64,000 nucleotides of DNA from Pseudonocardiaceae bacterium (GCA_009379845.1 WHSZ01000002.1:62001-126000), one strand, 5' to 3'; positions 34,572 through 43,905 are shown, counted from the stretch's first letter. Numbers and translations: made by a program. Notes: generated by a model from the letters alone, not told the origin.

Positions 34572-35188
34572 CCATTCGCGTGCTGCTCGTCGACGATCAT
34601 CCGGTGGTGCGGGCCGGGTTGGCCGGCATGCTGGACGCCGAGGCGGACATCACCGTCGCCGGGGAAGCGGGATCCGGCGCCGAGGCGGTCGCCGTTGCCG
34701 TGCGCGCGAGGCCGGACGTCGTGCTGATGGACCTGCGGATGCCAGGCATGGACGGTGCGCAGGCCACCAGGCGGCTACTCGCCGAGCACCCGCACCTCAA
34801 GGTCGTGGTGCTGACCACCTACGAGACCGACACCGACATTCTCGGTGCGGTGGAGGCGGGGGCGTCTGGTTACCTGCTCAAGGACACCTCCCGCGTCGAG
34901 CTCGCCGAGGCCATCCGGGCCGCGACGCGCGGGGAGACGGTCCTGGCTCCATCGGTGGCCGGGCGGCTGGTCAACAGGGTGCGTGGACCCTCCCAACCCA
35001 GCTTGACCGGCCGGGAGGTCGAGGTGCTCCGGCTGGTCGCAACCGGCCGCACCAACGCCGAGATCGGGCGGGAGCTGCGGATCAGCGAGGCGACCGTGAA
35101 GACACACCTGCTGCGGATGTTCAACAAGCTCGGGGTGTCGGACCGCACCGCCGCCGTCACCACGGCGTTGGACCAGGGATGGCTCTGA
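34568..35188 (+). CDS. LuxR/NarL-family response regulator
   Basis: A 206-residue two-domain response regulator. The receiver domain starts IRVLLVDDHPVVRAG, with phospho-acceptor Asp55 in VVLMDLRMPGMDG and the conserved Lys in GYLLKDTSR. The C-terminal LuxR-type helix-turn-helix runs LTGREVEVLRLVATGRTNAEIGRELRISEATVKTHLLRMFNKLGV. It overlaps the kinase gene by four bases. It probably activates the ABC operon it belongs to. Confidence 0.94.
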   Translation: MTIRVLLVDDHPVVRAGLAGMLDAEADITVAGEAGSGAEAVAVAVRARPDVVLMDLRMPGMDGAQATRRLLAEHPHLKVVVLTTYETDTDILGAVEAGASGYLLKDTSRVELAEAIRAATRGETVLAPSVAGRLVNRVRGPSQPSLTGREVEVLRLVATGRTNAEIGRELRISEATVKTHLLRMFNKLGVSDRTAAVTTALDQGWL

Positions 35189-35200
35189 CAAACTTGGCGC

Positions 35201-36556
35201 ATGCTTGAGGCATGCGAGTTCGCGCTGTCACACCGGATCGCGAGGGAGCAGTCGGCCAACCGCGCCCCGTCCCTGGTGGCGGCCGTGATCAGGGACACCG
35301 AGATGGTCTGGACCGGCGCGCGTGGGCGGGTCGACGGCCAGCCGCCGACCGGCGACACGCAGTACCGGATCGGCTCGATCACCAAGTCGTTCGTCGCGGC
35401 GCTGGTGATGCGGCTGCGGGACGAGGGCAAACTGTCCCTGAACGACCCGCTCGACAAGCACCTGCCGGGCACCAGCCTCGGCGAGCGCACCATCGGCCAG
35501 CTGCTCGCGCACACCGGCGGCCTCACTGCCGAGTCCCCCGGCCAGTGGTGGGAACGCAGCCAGGGCGGTAGCTGGGAGGCACTGAACGCCAGCCTCGGCA
35601 CCGAGGAGCTGAAGCACCGGGCGGGGCGACGGTTCCACTACTCGAACGTCGGCTACGGCGTGCTCGGCGAGCTCGTCGCGCGGCTTCGCGGGATGAGCTG
35701 GCTGGACGCGTTGCGCGCGGAGATCCTGCGGCCGTTGGAGCTGACCCGTACCACGCCGCATCCGGACGGCGCGCACGCGCGGGGCTGGGCCGTGCACCCG
35801 TACGCGGATGTGCTGCTGCCCGAACCGGCGCCGGACGCCGGCGCGATGGCGCCCGCGGGACAGCTGTGGTCCACGATGGCCGACCTGGCCCGGTGGACAC
35901 GGTTCACCGGCGGCGACAGCGGCGACGTGCTGCACCCGGACACCGTGGCGGAAATGCGCGAACCGGCCATCGTGGACGACGGGGACGTGTGGAGTACCGG
36001 CTACGGCCTCGGCTTCCAGCTGATACGCGACTCCGGGCGGCGGTTCGCCGGGCACACCGGGTCCATGCCGGGTTTCCTGGCGTGCGTGCTCGCCGACCCC
36101 GCCTCGGGCACCGGGGCGCTGGCGATGGCGAACACCACCTCGGGCGTGGTGATCGCCGGCCTGGTGCTCGACCTGATCAAGATCGCGGACGAGCTGGAGC
36201 CGCGGCTGCCCGAGGAGTGGACGCCTGCCACCGAGGTGGACCACGACCTGCTCGAGCTGACCGGACCGTGGTACTGGGGCCCGTCGCCGTTCACGCTGCG
36301 GCTGCTGCGGGACCGCTGGCTGGATCTCACGCCCACCTCGGGCGCCGGGCGGGCCTCCCGGTTCCGCCCTGACGGCGCGGACACCTGGATCGGGCTGGAC
36401 GGGTACTACGCGGGCGAGACCCTGCGGGTCGTGCGGCATGCCGACGGATCGCCAAGCCACCTCGATCTGGCCACCTTCGTGTTCACCCGCACCCCGTACG
36501 ACCCGAAAGCACCCGTGCCCGGCGGCGTGGACCCGGACGGCTGGCGCCCCGCCTAA
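35201..36556 (+). CDS. serine hydrolase, beta-lactamase class C/DD-peptidase fold
   Basis: A 451-residue penicillin-binding-fold serine hydrolase. The three active-site motifs are SITK (Ser59-Lys62), YSN in RRFHYSNVGYG, and HTG in FAGHTGSMPG. A C-terminal lipocalin-like extension of about 120 residues (VDHDLLELTGPWYWGPSPFTLRLL onward) is common in D-aminopeptidase or esterase relatives. No signal peptide is visible, so it is probably cytoplasmic. The gene starts 12 bp after the response regulator and could be part of its operon. A true beta-lactamase role is unlikely. Confidence 0.88.
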   Translation: MLEACEFALSHRIAREQSANRAPSLVAAVIRDTEMVWTGARGRVDGQPPTGDTQYRIGSITKSFVAALVMRLRDEGKLSLNDPLDKHLPGTSLGERTIGQLLAHTGGLTAESPGQWWERSQGGSWEALNASLGTEELKHRAGRRFHYSNVGYGVLGELVARLRGMSWLDALRAEILRPLELTRTTPHPDGAHARGWAVHPYADVLLPEPAPDAGAMAPAGQLWSTMADLARWTRFTGGDSGDVLHPDTVAEMREPAIVDDGDVWSTGYGLGFQLIRDSGRRFAGHTGSMPGFLACVLADPASGTGALAMANTTSGVVIAGLVLDLIKIADELEPRLPEEWTPATEVDHDLLELTGPWYWGPSPFTLRLLRDRWLDLTPTSGAGRASRFRPDGADTWIGLDGYYAGETLRVVRHADGSPSHLDLATFVFTRTPYDPKAPVPGGVDPDGWRPA

Positions 36557-36616
36557 CCCACGCCTGACCCCCGCCCTACGCCCGCGCGGCCCCCGCCTGG
36601 CGCGCACCGGGGGACC

Positions 36617-36634
36617 CAATATGCATCCATATTG
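36617..36634. repeat. short palindromic repeat CAATATG element, copy 1
   Basis: CAATATGCATCCATATTG, a 7-bp inverted repeat with a four-base spacer. The same 18 bp occurs in reverse orientation at 59272-59289. Here it lies in a 317-bp gene-free stretch downstream of the serine hydrolase. Confidence 0.55.
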
Positions 36635-36696
36635 CGCGAATGGGCGCGCACGTGGGTGACCCCGGGGTCGCCGGCACGGCAAAACCGGTGGTGCGG

Positions 36697-36770
36697 GTGC
36701 GGCGCGAAACGGTGGAGACGGTGCGGCGCGAAAAAGGGGTGGGGACGGTGCGGCGCGAAAGGTGGGGACG
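36697..36770. repeat. three imperfect 23-27 bp tandem repeats before serC
   Basis: Three units begin with GTGCGGCGCGAAA (36697, 36721, 36748) and end with GGTGGGGACG or GGTGGAGACG. They fill most of the gap 36557-36873 upstream of serC. Unit lengths 24, 27 and 23 differ by short indels in an A/G run, as expected from replication slippage. Confidence 0.7.
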
Positions 36771-36774
36771 GTAA

Positions 36775-38010
<1,236 letters not shown>

Positions 38011-38160
38011 GCGCCGATTTGTGGTTCGCTGTCGGGAAAACGATGACGATCACAGCTCGAAACCGCGGAGGCTCGGCGCGCCTCGCACGTCAAGGCGACG
38101 CGCCGACCTACCGTGGCGAGTAGTCGAGGTGAGATTGTCCTGAAATCGCGGGAGGCCGTG

Positions 38161-39111
38161 ATGCGTTCGTTGCGAGTCGTCGGGCTCAGCGGTGACGGTG
38201 AGTCCGTCATCTGCGAGGACCCGACGCACGGCGAGCGCTACACGCTGCCCGCGGACGAGCGGCTGCGCGCCGCGGCACGAGGCGACATCACCCGACTCGG
38301 CCAGATCGAAATCGAGCTGGAGAGCCAGATGCGTCCTCGCGAGATCCAGTCCCGCATCCGCGCGGGAGAGTCCGTCGACCAAGTAGCCAACGCGGCGGGG
38401 TTGCCCGCGCAGCGTGTCGAACGGTTCGCCTATCCCGTGCTGCTCGAGCGATCCCGCACCGCGGAACTCGCGCAGCAGGCGCATCCGGTCCGCGAGGACG
38501 GCCCGGACGTGCAGACCCTCGGCGAGGTGGTGGCCCACGCGTTCGGGCTACGCGGCCAGGACTACGGCAACGCGCGCTGGGATTCGTGGCGGGGCGAGGA
38601 CGGCAAGTGGGTCGTCTCGCTGCGCTGGAAGGCGGGACGTTCGGACAACCGGGCGCACTGGGTGTTCTCCCCCGGCGCGCACGGTGGCACGGTCACGGCG
38701 CTTGACGACGCGGCGCTCGAGCTGCTCGACCCGAACTTCAACACCGGGCTGCGCACCGTGCACGGAGTCAGCCAGCCGGCTCCTGCCCGGCCGGCCCGCA
38801 AGGCCGAGGAAGAGCCCGAGATCCTCGCGCAGGACGAGCCGGAGGTCGTGGAGCCCGAGCCGGAGCCGGTCGGCCAGGTGATCGAGGCGCCGATCGTGGA
38901 CGCCTCGGAAGAGGCCGAGCCCATGGAGGTGGCCACCGCTCCCGCTGAGCCGGTCGAGCCCGTCGAGGCGGCCGGGACAACCGAGGAACCAGAGCCGGAG
39001 GAGAAGCCGAAACCCGCGCAACCGGCCCGCCGCGGCAAGGGCAAGAAGAATCACCCCGTCGTCCCGGCCTGGGAGGATGTGCTGCTCGGGGTGCGTTCCC
39101 AGCGCGGCTAG
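38161..39111 (+). CDS. sepH: septation protein SepH (DUF3071)
   Basis: A 316-residue homologue of SepH, the actinobacterial cell-division protein that binds FtsZ and stimulates its assembly. The N-terminal DUF3071 domain (MRSLRVVGLSGDGESVICEDP, with a helix-turn-helix at IQSRIRAGESVDQVANAAGLPAQRVERFAYPVL) covers about residues 1-170. It is followed by a disordered Glu/Pro/Ala-rich linker and a conserved C-terminal motif VVPAWEDVLLGVRS. ATG 38161 has GGGAGG five bases upstream. Its place next to serC matches the mycobacterial order Rv0883c-Rv0884c. Confidence 0.92.
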   Translation: MRSLRVVGLSGDGESVICEDPTHGERYTLPADERLRAAARGDITRLGQIEIELESQMRPREIQSRIRAGESVDQVANAAGLPAQRVERFAYPVLLERSRTAELAQQAHPVREDGPDVQTLGEVVAHAFGLRGQDYGNARWDSWRGEDGKWVVSLRWKAGRSDNRAHWVFSPGAHGGTVTALDDAALELLDPNFNTGLRTVHGVSQPAPARPARKAEEEPEILAQDEPEVVEPEPEPVGQVIEAPIVDASEEAEPMEVATAPAEPVEPVEAAGTTEEPEPEEKPKPAQPARRGKGKKNHPVVPAWEDVLLGVRSQRG

Positions 39112-39190
39112 CTGACCCCGGACGTCGCCTCTGACCCGGGAGTCGCCGCTGCCCAGGGCGTCGCCCCCGGACCCGGGCGTCGCGAGTGAT

Positions 39191-39436
39191 CTAGTCGTCG
39201 CCGGGGACGCTGTCCAGCAGGTGCAGGTTCCAGCCGGCCCGCTCGCACCAGTCCTCGGCTTCTTCCCTGCTCAGCCAGCTGGAGTCGCGCGGCCGCTCGC
39301 GGCCGAGCCTGGTCCAGCCGTCCGGCGCCAGCACGTGCAGCCGCGCATCCCGTAGCGCAAGCAACCGGCCCTCCGGAAACGCCATGGTCGCCTCGGTGCG
39401 CAGGAATCGCACCGGTCCCGGTCTGCTCATGCGCAT
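39191..39436 (-). CDS. small conserved-looking hypothetical protein
   Basis: An 81-residue protein, MRMSRPGPVRFLRTEATMAF at the start and SWLSREEAEDWCERAGWNLHLLDSVPGDD at the end. No membrane segment or known domain is recognised. It lies between convergent or codirectional genes and its codon use looks like a real gene (balanced residues, GGRLLAL-type core), but a ribosome site is weak. Its 5' side abuts a tandem-repeat array. I give no function. Confidence 0.55.
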   Translation of the reverse strand: MRMSRPGPVRFLRTEATMAFPEGRLLALRDARLHVLAPDGWTRLGRERPRDSSWLSREEAEDWCERAGWNLHLLDSVPGDD

Positions 39437-39500
39437 ATGATGCCGCCCCCGCCGCGCACGTTCGAGTGAGGCCCCTGGGGTCAGACGCCGCCGAGCACGG

Positions 39501-39600
39501 ATCGGTCCCAGCCATCCCGGGTCAGTCCCAGCCATCCCGGGTCAGTCCCAGCCATCCCGGGTCAGTCCCAGCCATCCCGGGTCAGTCCCGGCCGAGCCCC
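39501..39600. repeat. 20-bp tandem repeat array
   Basis: Four units of the 20-mer GTCAGTCCCAGCCATCCCGG (39501, 39521, 39541, 39561; the first differs in the initial bases) and a degenerate fifth at 39581. No spacers, so it is not CRISPR. The period is not a multiple of three and it lies between genes. Confidence 0.9.
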
Positions 39601-39626
39601 CGACCCAGCAAAGCTGGAGGTCGGTC

Positions 39627-40310
39627 CTAGCCGAGCACGAAGGGCAGGCAGATCCAGCCGATCCCCAGGCCGACCGTGAGGCCGAGGGCGACCCAGCGCC
39701 AGATCAACACGTGCCGGAGCAGCCAGACGGACGGCGCCATCCCGGCTGTGAGCACGACTCCGGCGCCGAAAGCCAGCCAGTTGCTGGTTTCGCCGAGCGT
39801 TCCGGCCAGCGTGAGCATCATCAACGCCACGATCGCCGCGGTGGCCGCGGCGACGGTGAGCCCGGTGCCCCACGGTGTCGGCGCGGCACGCGGCACGGTG
39901 GCCGCATCGACATCGGACGTGCCGACCGGCGCGTCGGCCTTCCTGGCCGTCGCCGGCTCGACCGGCTCGACCGGCGCGACGGCCCCGGTGAACGGGTCGA
40001 CAAAATCCACCGGCCGGCCGATCGACGCGGCCAGCCTGGCGGCAAGCTGGTGGCCGCGTCGAGCCACCAGCGGCCCGACTCTTGCCAGGTCCGACGAGTT
40101 GCTGTTCCGGCGCAGCGCGCCCACCACCCGCGCCCACTCGTGCAGCGCCTCCGGCAGCCCGGGGTCCAGCGGCAGATCGTCCAGGTCGACTTCACGACGC
40201 GCGGTCTCGCCGCACCGCACAAGCACGGCGCGACCTTCCCGGGTGCGCAGCTCCACCTTCACCTCTACCGTGCGTACGCTCGTGCCGCTACCGCTACTGT
40301 AAGTGCTCAC
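39627..40310 (-). CDS. DUF2537 membrane protein
   Basis: A 227-residue protein. The N-terminal soluble half (VEVKVELRTREGRAVLVRCGET, DPGLPEALHEWARVVGAL) is the DUF2537 core, followed by a Pro/Ala/Thr-rich linker and about four C-terminal membrane helices (TVAAATAAIVALMMLTLAG, WLAFGAGVVLTAGMAPSVWLL, WRWVALGLTVGLGIGWICLPFVLG). GTG 40310 overlaps the stop of the upstream TrmH gene by four bases, so they are cotranslated. A similar adjacent pair, Rv0881-Rv0882, exists in M. tuberculosis. The function is unknown. Confidence 0.85.
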   Translation of the reverse strand: MSTYSSGSGTSVRTVEVKVELRTREGRAVLVRCGETARREVDLDDLPLDPGLPEALHEWARVVGALRRNSNSSDLARVGPLVARRGHQLAARLAASIGRPVDFVDPFTGAVAPVEPVEPATARKADAPVGTSDVDAATVPRAAPTPWGTGLTVAAATAAIVALMMLTLAGTLGETSNWLAFGAGVVLTAGMAPSVWLLRHVLIWRWVALGLTVGLGIGWICLPFVLG

Positions 40311-41143
40311 CGCGCGCCGAGCGCGTAGAACGCCACGGCTGCCGAGGTCGCGACGTTCAGCGAGTCCACGCCGTGCACCATCGGGATGCGCACCTCCATA
40401 TCGGCTGCCGCCCGCGCGGCATCGCTCAGCCCTTGCCCCTCGGAGCCGAACAGCAACGCCACCTTGCGCCCCGCGAGACCGGCATCCGGCAGCGGTACGG
40501 CGGAGCTTCGGGGTGTCATCGCCACCACCCGGAATCCGTGCTCGCGCAAGGTACGCAACCCGTCCGGCCACGGCGCAACCGGGGCGTGCGGCACGAGCAG
40601 CACGTGCCCCATGGACACCCGCACGCTGCGCCGGTACAGCGGATCCGCGCATCCGCCGCCGAGCAGTACCCCGTCCACCCCGAGCGCGGCCGCGTTGCGG
40701 AACAGTGAGCCGAGGTTCTCGTGATCCCCCACCCCCTCGGTGACGGCGAGCAGCCGTGCGTCGGCGGCCAGCTCGGCAGCGGAACGCTCCGGCGCGCGAT
40801 CGGCCACCGCGAGCACCCCACGGTTCAGGTGGAACCCGACCACCTCGGCCATCAGCTGCGCGCTGGTCACGTACGCGGGCACCGGAACACCGTCCAGTTC
40901 CGGCGCGAGCTCATCGATCCGCCTGCGCACACCGAGCAGGGCCCGCACCGGGTAAGCCGAGTCGAGCAGCCTGCGTACCACCACGGTGCCCTCGGCGATC
41001 ACCAATCCCTTGCCGCCCGGTCGATCGGGGCGCCGATCGGCGGAGGAAAGATCGCGAAAATCGTCCAGCCGCGGGTCGTCCACATCGTCCGTCAAGATCA
41101 CGCTCGCCACCCGGGAAGTGTGCCAGTCGCCCTGATTGCTCAC
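40307..41143 (-). CDS. TrmH (SpoU) family RNA 2'-O-methyltransferase
   Basis: A 278-residue SPOUT-class RNA methyltransferase that probably modifies a ribose 2'-O in tRNA or rRNA. Three knot motifs are clear: motif 1 EGVGDHENLGSLFRNAAALG, motif 2 ALLFGSEGQGLSDAA and motif 3 IPMVHGVDSLNVATSAAVAFY. The N-terminal substrate-binding domain is present. It is followed by DUF2537 in the same operon, and 106 bp separate it from the divergent GCS2 ligase. The RNA target is unknown. Confidence 0.9.
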   Translation of the reverse strand: MSNQGDWHTSRVASVILTDDVDDPRLDDFRDLSSADRRPDRPGGKGLVIAEGTVVVRRLLDSAYPVRALLGVRRRIDELAPELDGVPVPAYVTSAQLMAEVVGFHLNRGVLAVADRAPERSAAELAADARLLAVTEGVGDHENLGSLFRNAAALGVDGVLLGGGCADPLYRRSVRVSMGHVLLVPHAPVAPWPDGLRTLREHGFRVVAMTPRSSAVPLPDAGLAGRKVALLFGSEGQGLSDAARAAADMEVRIPMVHGVDSLNVATSAAVAFYALGAR

Positions 41144-41249
41144 GGTTAACTCCGGATGACCGACAGCACCAGTTTGGCCGCTACCGGGCGACTCGTGGAC
41201 GTGTCACGGTAATTCTCCGGAATCTTCGCCATCCATACTGGGAGTCGCG

Positions 41250-42749
41250 ATGGCCTCGGAAACGGGCACCCCGAACCCGTTCGATCCGCACCAACGCCAG
41301 CTTTACCGACGCAAGGTCCGACGCTGCCTCGACGCACTGGGCGCCATGCTCGACGAGGGGAGCTTTTCGTTCGACGAACGACAAATGGGCCTCGAGATCG
41401 AATTGAATCTGGTGGACGAATCACTGCGCCCTTCCATGGCGAACACCGTGGTGCTTGAGAAATTGAACGACCCCGCATTCACCACCGAGCTCAGCCAGCA
41501 CAACCTCGAGTTGAACGTGCCACCGCGGTCGCTGATCGGAAGCTCCGCGCTGCGGCTGGAGAACGAGCTGCACGATTCGTTGACCGCGGCGGATCTGAAA
41601 GCACAGGACGCCGGGTGCGGGCTCGCGCTCATCGGAATCCTACCCACCGTGACTTCCGAGCATTTTCAGAAGAAATGGATCTCCAATAACACGCGGTACG
41701 TGAGGTTGAACGATCAGATCTTCGCGGTGCGCGGTGAGCAGATGGTGCTCGATATCGGCGGTGTACCGCTGTACGGCGGCCAACCCGAGATACTGCACGG
41801 CTACGCCGAGTCGATCCTGCCGGAGGCGGCGTGCACATCGGTGCAGCTACATCTGCAGGTCGCGCCTGAGGATTTCGCCGCGCACTGGAACGCCGCGCAG
41901 TGCCTGGCTGGCGTGCAGCTCGCGCTGGCAGCCAACTCCCCTTTCCTGCTCGGCAAGGCGCTCTGGCACGAAACCCGGATACCGCTGTTCCTGCAGGCCA
42001 CCGACACGCGCCCCGAAGAGCTGAAGAACCAGGGCGTCCGTCCCCGGGTGTGGTTCGGGGAGCGGTGGATCACCTCGATCTTCGATCTGTTCGAGGAGAA
42101 TGTCCGGTACTTCCCCGGCCTGATACCGGAAACCGACGACGAGGACCCGCTGGACGCACTGCGCCTCGGCAACGTACCGAGGCTCACCGAGATGCGGCTG
42201 CACAACGGCACGGTGTGGCGCTGGAACCGGCCGGTCTATGACATCGTCTACGACGTCCCACATCTACGGGTGGAAAACCGCGTGCTGCCGGCCGGGCCGA
42301 CCGTGCTGGACATGGTGGCGAACGCGGCGTTCTTCTACGGTGCGCAGCAGGCGCTGGCCGGCCAAGAACGTCCACTGTGGACGCAAATGTCGTTCCAGGC
42401 CGCCGAGGAAAACTTCTACGCGGGTGCTCGCCGGGGGCTGGATGCCGAGCTGTACTGGCCGGGCATCGGCTGGATCCCGCCCGATGAGCTGGTGCTGCGC
42501 AGGCTGCTCCCGATGGCCCACCAAGGGCTGCGCACGTACGGGGTGTGCGATGAGGCGCGGGAACGCTACCTCGGCGTGATCGAGCAACGCTGCCTCGCAC
42601 GGCAGACCGGCGCCAGCTGGCAGCGGGACACCGTGGCCGCGCTCGAGACGAGCGGCATGGGCAGGGAAGCGGCACTGAACGGCATGCTGCACCGCTATCT
42701 GGAGTTGACCCACGCCGGCCAGCCGGTGCACAGCTGGCCCATTGGCTAA
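41250..42749 (+). CDS. GCS2-type glutamate--cysteine ligase family protein
   Basis: A 499-residue carboxylate-amine ligase of the GCS2 superfamily, ATP-grasp-like in chemistry. The N-terminal MGLEIELNLVD is the family nucleotide/Mg strand, followed by TTELSQHNLELNVPP and NNTRYVRLNDQIFAVRGEQM; the core includes SVQLHLQVAPEDF, LALAANSPFLLGKALW and HLRVENRVLPAGPTVLDM. The length exceeds YbdK (about 370) and EgtA (about 430). The acceptor is uncertain; in mycothiol-making bacteria a gamma-glutamylcysteine-like product would serve ergothioneine or another thiol. GGGAG precedes ATG 41250. sodA follows, suggesting a redox context. Confidence 0.82.
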   Translation: MASETGTPNPFDPHQRQLYRRKVRRCLDALGAMLDEGSFSFDERQMGLEIELNLVDESLRPSMANTVVLEKLNDPAFTTELSQHNLELNVPPRSLIGSSALRLENELHDSLTAADLKAQDAGCGLALIGILPTVTSEHFQKKWISNNTRYVRLNDQIFAVRGEQMVLDIGGVPLYGGQPEILHGYAESILPEAACTSVQLHLQVAPEDFAAHWNAAQCLAGVQLALAANSPFLLGKALWHETRIPLFLQATDTRPEELKNQGVRPRVWFGERWITSIFDLFEENVRYFPGLIPETDDEDPLDALRLGNVPRLTEMRLHNGTVWRWNRPVYDIVYDVPHLRVENRVLPAGPTVLDMVANAAFFYGAQQALAGQERPLWTQMSFQAAEENFYAGARRGLDAELYWPGIGWIPPDELVLRRLLPMAHQGLRTYGVCDEARERYLGVIEQRCLARQTGASWQRDTVAALETSGMGREAALNGMLHRYLELTHAGQPVHSWPIG

Positions 42750-42796
42750 GCCGGCGTACGTCGAGCGATCGATACCGCCCCGGGTTCGCGCCGCGG

Positions 42797-42823
42797 GTCA
42801 GTTGCAAGTATCTTGCAACTGAC
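42797..42823. promoter_or_regulatory. Nur-type nickel regulator box upstream of sodA
   Basis: A perfect 27-bp palindrome: GTCAGTTGCAAG (42797-42808), TAT, CTTGCAACTGAC (42812-42823). It contains TTGCAA-N5-TTGCAA (42802-42818), the operator pattern of Nur, the Fur-family nickel sensor of Streptomyces that represses the iron SOD gene. It ends 35 bp before the sodA start. Confidence 0.75.
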
Positions 42824-42858
42824 AGGAAGTTGCGTCAGACAGCGTCAAGGGACGGTTG

Positions 42859-43494
42859 ATGGCTACCTACACACTCCCCGATCTGGACTACGACTACGGC
42901 GACCTGGAGCCGGCGATCATCGGCGAGATCAACGAGCTGCACCACAGCAAGCATCACGCCGCGTACGTGAAGGGCGCCAACGACACGCTTGAGAAGCTGG
43001 CGGAGGCGCGCGATGCGAACGACTTCGGGTCGATCGTCGGCCTCGAGACCACCTACGCCTTCAACCTGGCAGGGCATTCCCTGCACCAGATCTGGTGGAA
43101 GAACCTCAGCCCGCGGGGCGGCGACAAGCCGACCGGCGAGCTGGCGGCCGCGATCGATGCGCACTTCGGCTCGTTCGACAAGTTCAAGGCCCAGCTGACC
43201 GCGGCGGCAACCACCATCCAGGGCTCTGGCTGGGGCATTCTCGCCTGGGACCCGGTCGGGGAGCGGTTGATCACCCAGCAGCTGAAGGATCACCACTCCA
43301 ACCTGTCCATCGCCACCACGCCCCTGCTGGTGTTCGACACCTGGGAGCACGCGTACTACCTGCAGTACCGCAACGTGAAGGCGGACTACATCAACGCGCT
43401 GTGGAACGTCGTGAACTGGGACGACGTGGCCAGGCGGTTCGAAGACGCGCGCGCCGGTCGCAACGGTCTGCGGCTTCCGGGCGCCGCGGCGTAA
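42859..43494 (+). CDS. sodA: superoxide dismutase (Fe/Mn family)
   Basis: A 211-residue Fe/Mn superoxide dismutase. Metal ligands fall at the canonical places: His28 (ELHHSKHH), His76 ([10 protein letters not shown]), Asp160 and His164 ([13 protein letters not shown]). His145 in KDHHSNL occupies the position that in the M. tuberculosis iron enzyme is His, whereas Mn enzymes often have Gln, so iron is favoured. The protein has no signal peptide. ATG 42859 is used, with TTG 42856 just upstream. A Nur-type box precedes it and a strong intrinsic terminator follows, so it is a single-gene unit. Confidence 0.96.
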   Translation: MATYTLPDLDYDYGDLEPAIIGEINELHHSKHHAAYVKGANDTLEKLAEARDANDFGSIVGLETTYAFNLAGHSLHQIWWKNLSPRGGDKPTGELAAAIDAHFGSFDKFKAQLTAAATTIQGSGWGILAWDPVGERLITQQLKDHHSNLSIATTPLLVFDTWEHAYYLQYRNVKADYINALWNVVNWDDVARRFEDARAGRNGLRLPGAAA

Positions 43495-43562
43495 TCACCC
43501 GGACCCGGCAGTGGATGCTCCGACAAGCTCAAGCTGCCGTGACCCCGTTCGCGGGGTATCCC

Positions 43563-43603
43563 GAGGTCGGGGATTCCGGTTACGGGATCCCCGACCTCTT
43601 TTT
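43563..43603 (+). terminator. intrinsic terminator of sodA
   Basis: A perfect 12-bp stem GAGGTCGGGGAT / ATCCCCGACCTC around a 12-base loop, followed by TTTTT (43599-43603). It is 69 bp after the sodA stop on the same strand. Confidence 0.88.
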
Positions 43604-43741
43604 CGTATCCCGGCTTCCGCCCCCCCGGCCAGATACCTAACCCCCGACCAGATAAGACGAGACCCCGCTCCCGGGGAATCCCGGTCACGGGGCCTCATCC
43701 GTTCCCGAACTGACTGCCGCTCCCACCACGAAGCGGACATA

Positions 43742-43764
43742 TATGAGGTTAGCCTAACCTCATA
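43742..43764. promoter_or_regulatory. iron box (IdeR/DtxR-type operator), no adjacent gene
   Basis: A perfect 23-bp palindrome: TATGAGGTTAG (43742-43752), C, CTAACCTCATA (43754-43764). It contains GAGGTTAGCCTAACCTC, close to the IdeR/DmdR consensus TTAGGTTAGSCTAACCTAA. Upstream TATATG at its edge could be a -10. The nearest genes, sodA and the MFS gene, both converge on it. Confidence 0.75.
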
Positions 43765-43830
43765 ACCGGACGCAACCCCGCGGTCGACCCGCGTTGGCCA
43801 GATCGCGAAAGGGTCCCCATGTGGGTGAGC

Positions 43831-43905
43831 CATTACCGCGTTTAGCACGCTAAACGCGGTACTTAGGGATGCTCATTACCGCGGTTCGCCTGCTAAACGC
43901 GGTTA
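43831..43905. repeat. tandem 43-bp copies of a palindrome at the MFS 3' end
   Basis: Copy 1 is a near-perfect hairpin, TACCGCGTTTAGC / GCTAAACGCGGTA (43834-43861), with AC between. Copy 2 (43874-43905) repeats CATTACCGCG and GCTAAACGCGGT with a diverged centre and runs through the stop codon of the MFS gene. Possible terminators for the converging transcripts. Confidence 0.7.

Larger units (their letters stand above)
43495..43892. other. 398-bp intergenic region between converging genes
   Basis: It holds the sodA terminator, an orphan iron box (43742-43764), and two related palindromes (43831 and 43874). No convincing protein gene was found, only a possible 8-codon ATG frame (MWVSHYRV) at 43819 that ends inside the first palindrome. 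Confidence 0.6.

Noticed and set aside
39501-39600. CRISPR array
   Set aside because: The 20-bp units are directly adjacent with no spacers, and no cas genes lie in the window.
42797-42823. Terminator of the GCS2 ligase gene
   Set aside because: The hairpin has no T-tract and lies just before sodA. Its TTGCAA-N5-TTGCAA spacing matches a regulator box much better.
43495-43848. 117-codon minus-strand frame downstream of sodA
   Set aside because: It crosses the sodA terminator and the iron box and encodes low-complexity Arg/Gly/Ser sequence. No homology or ribosome site is visible.
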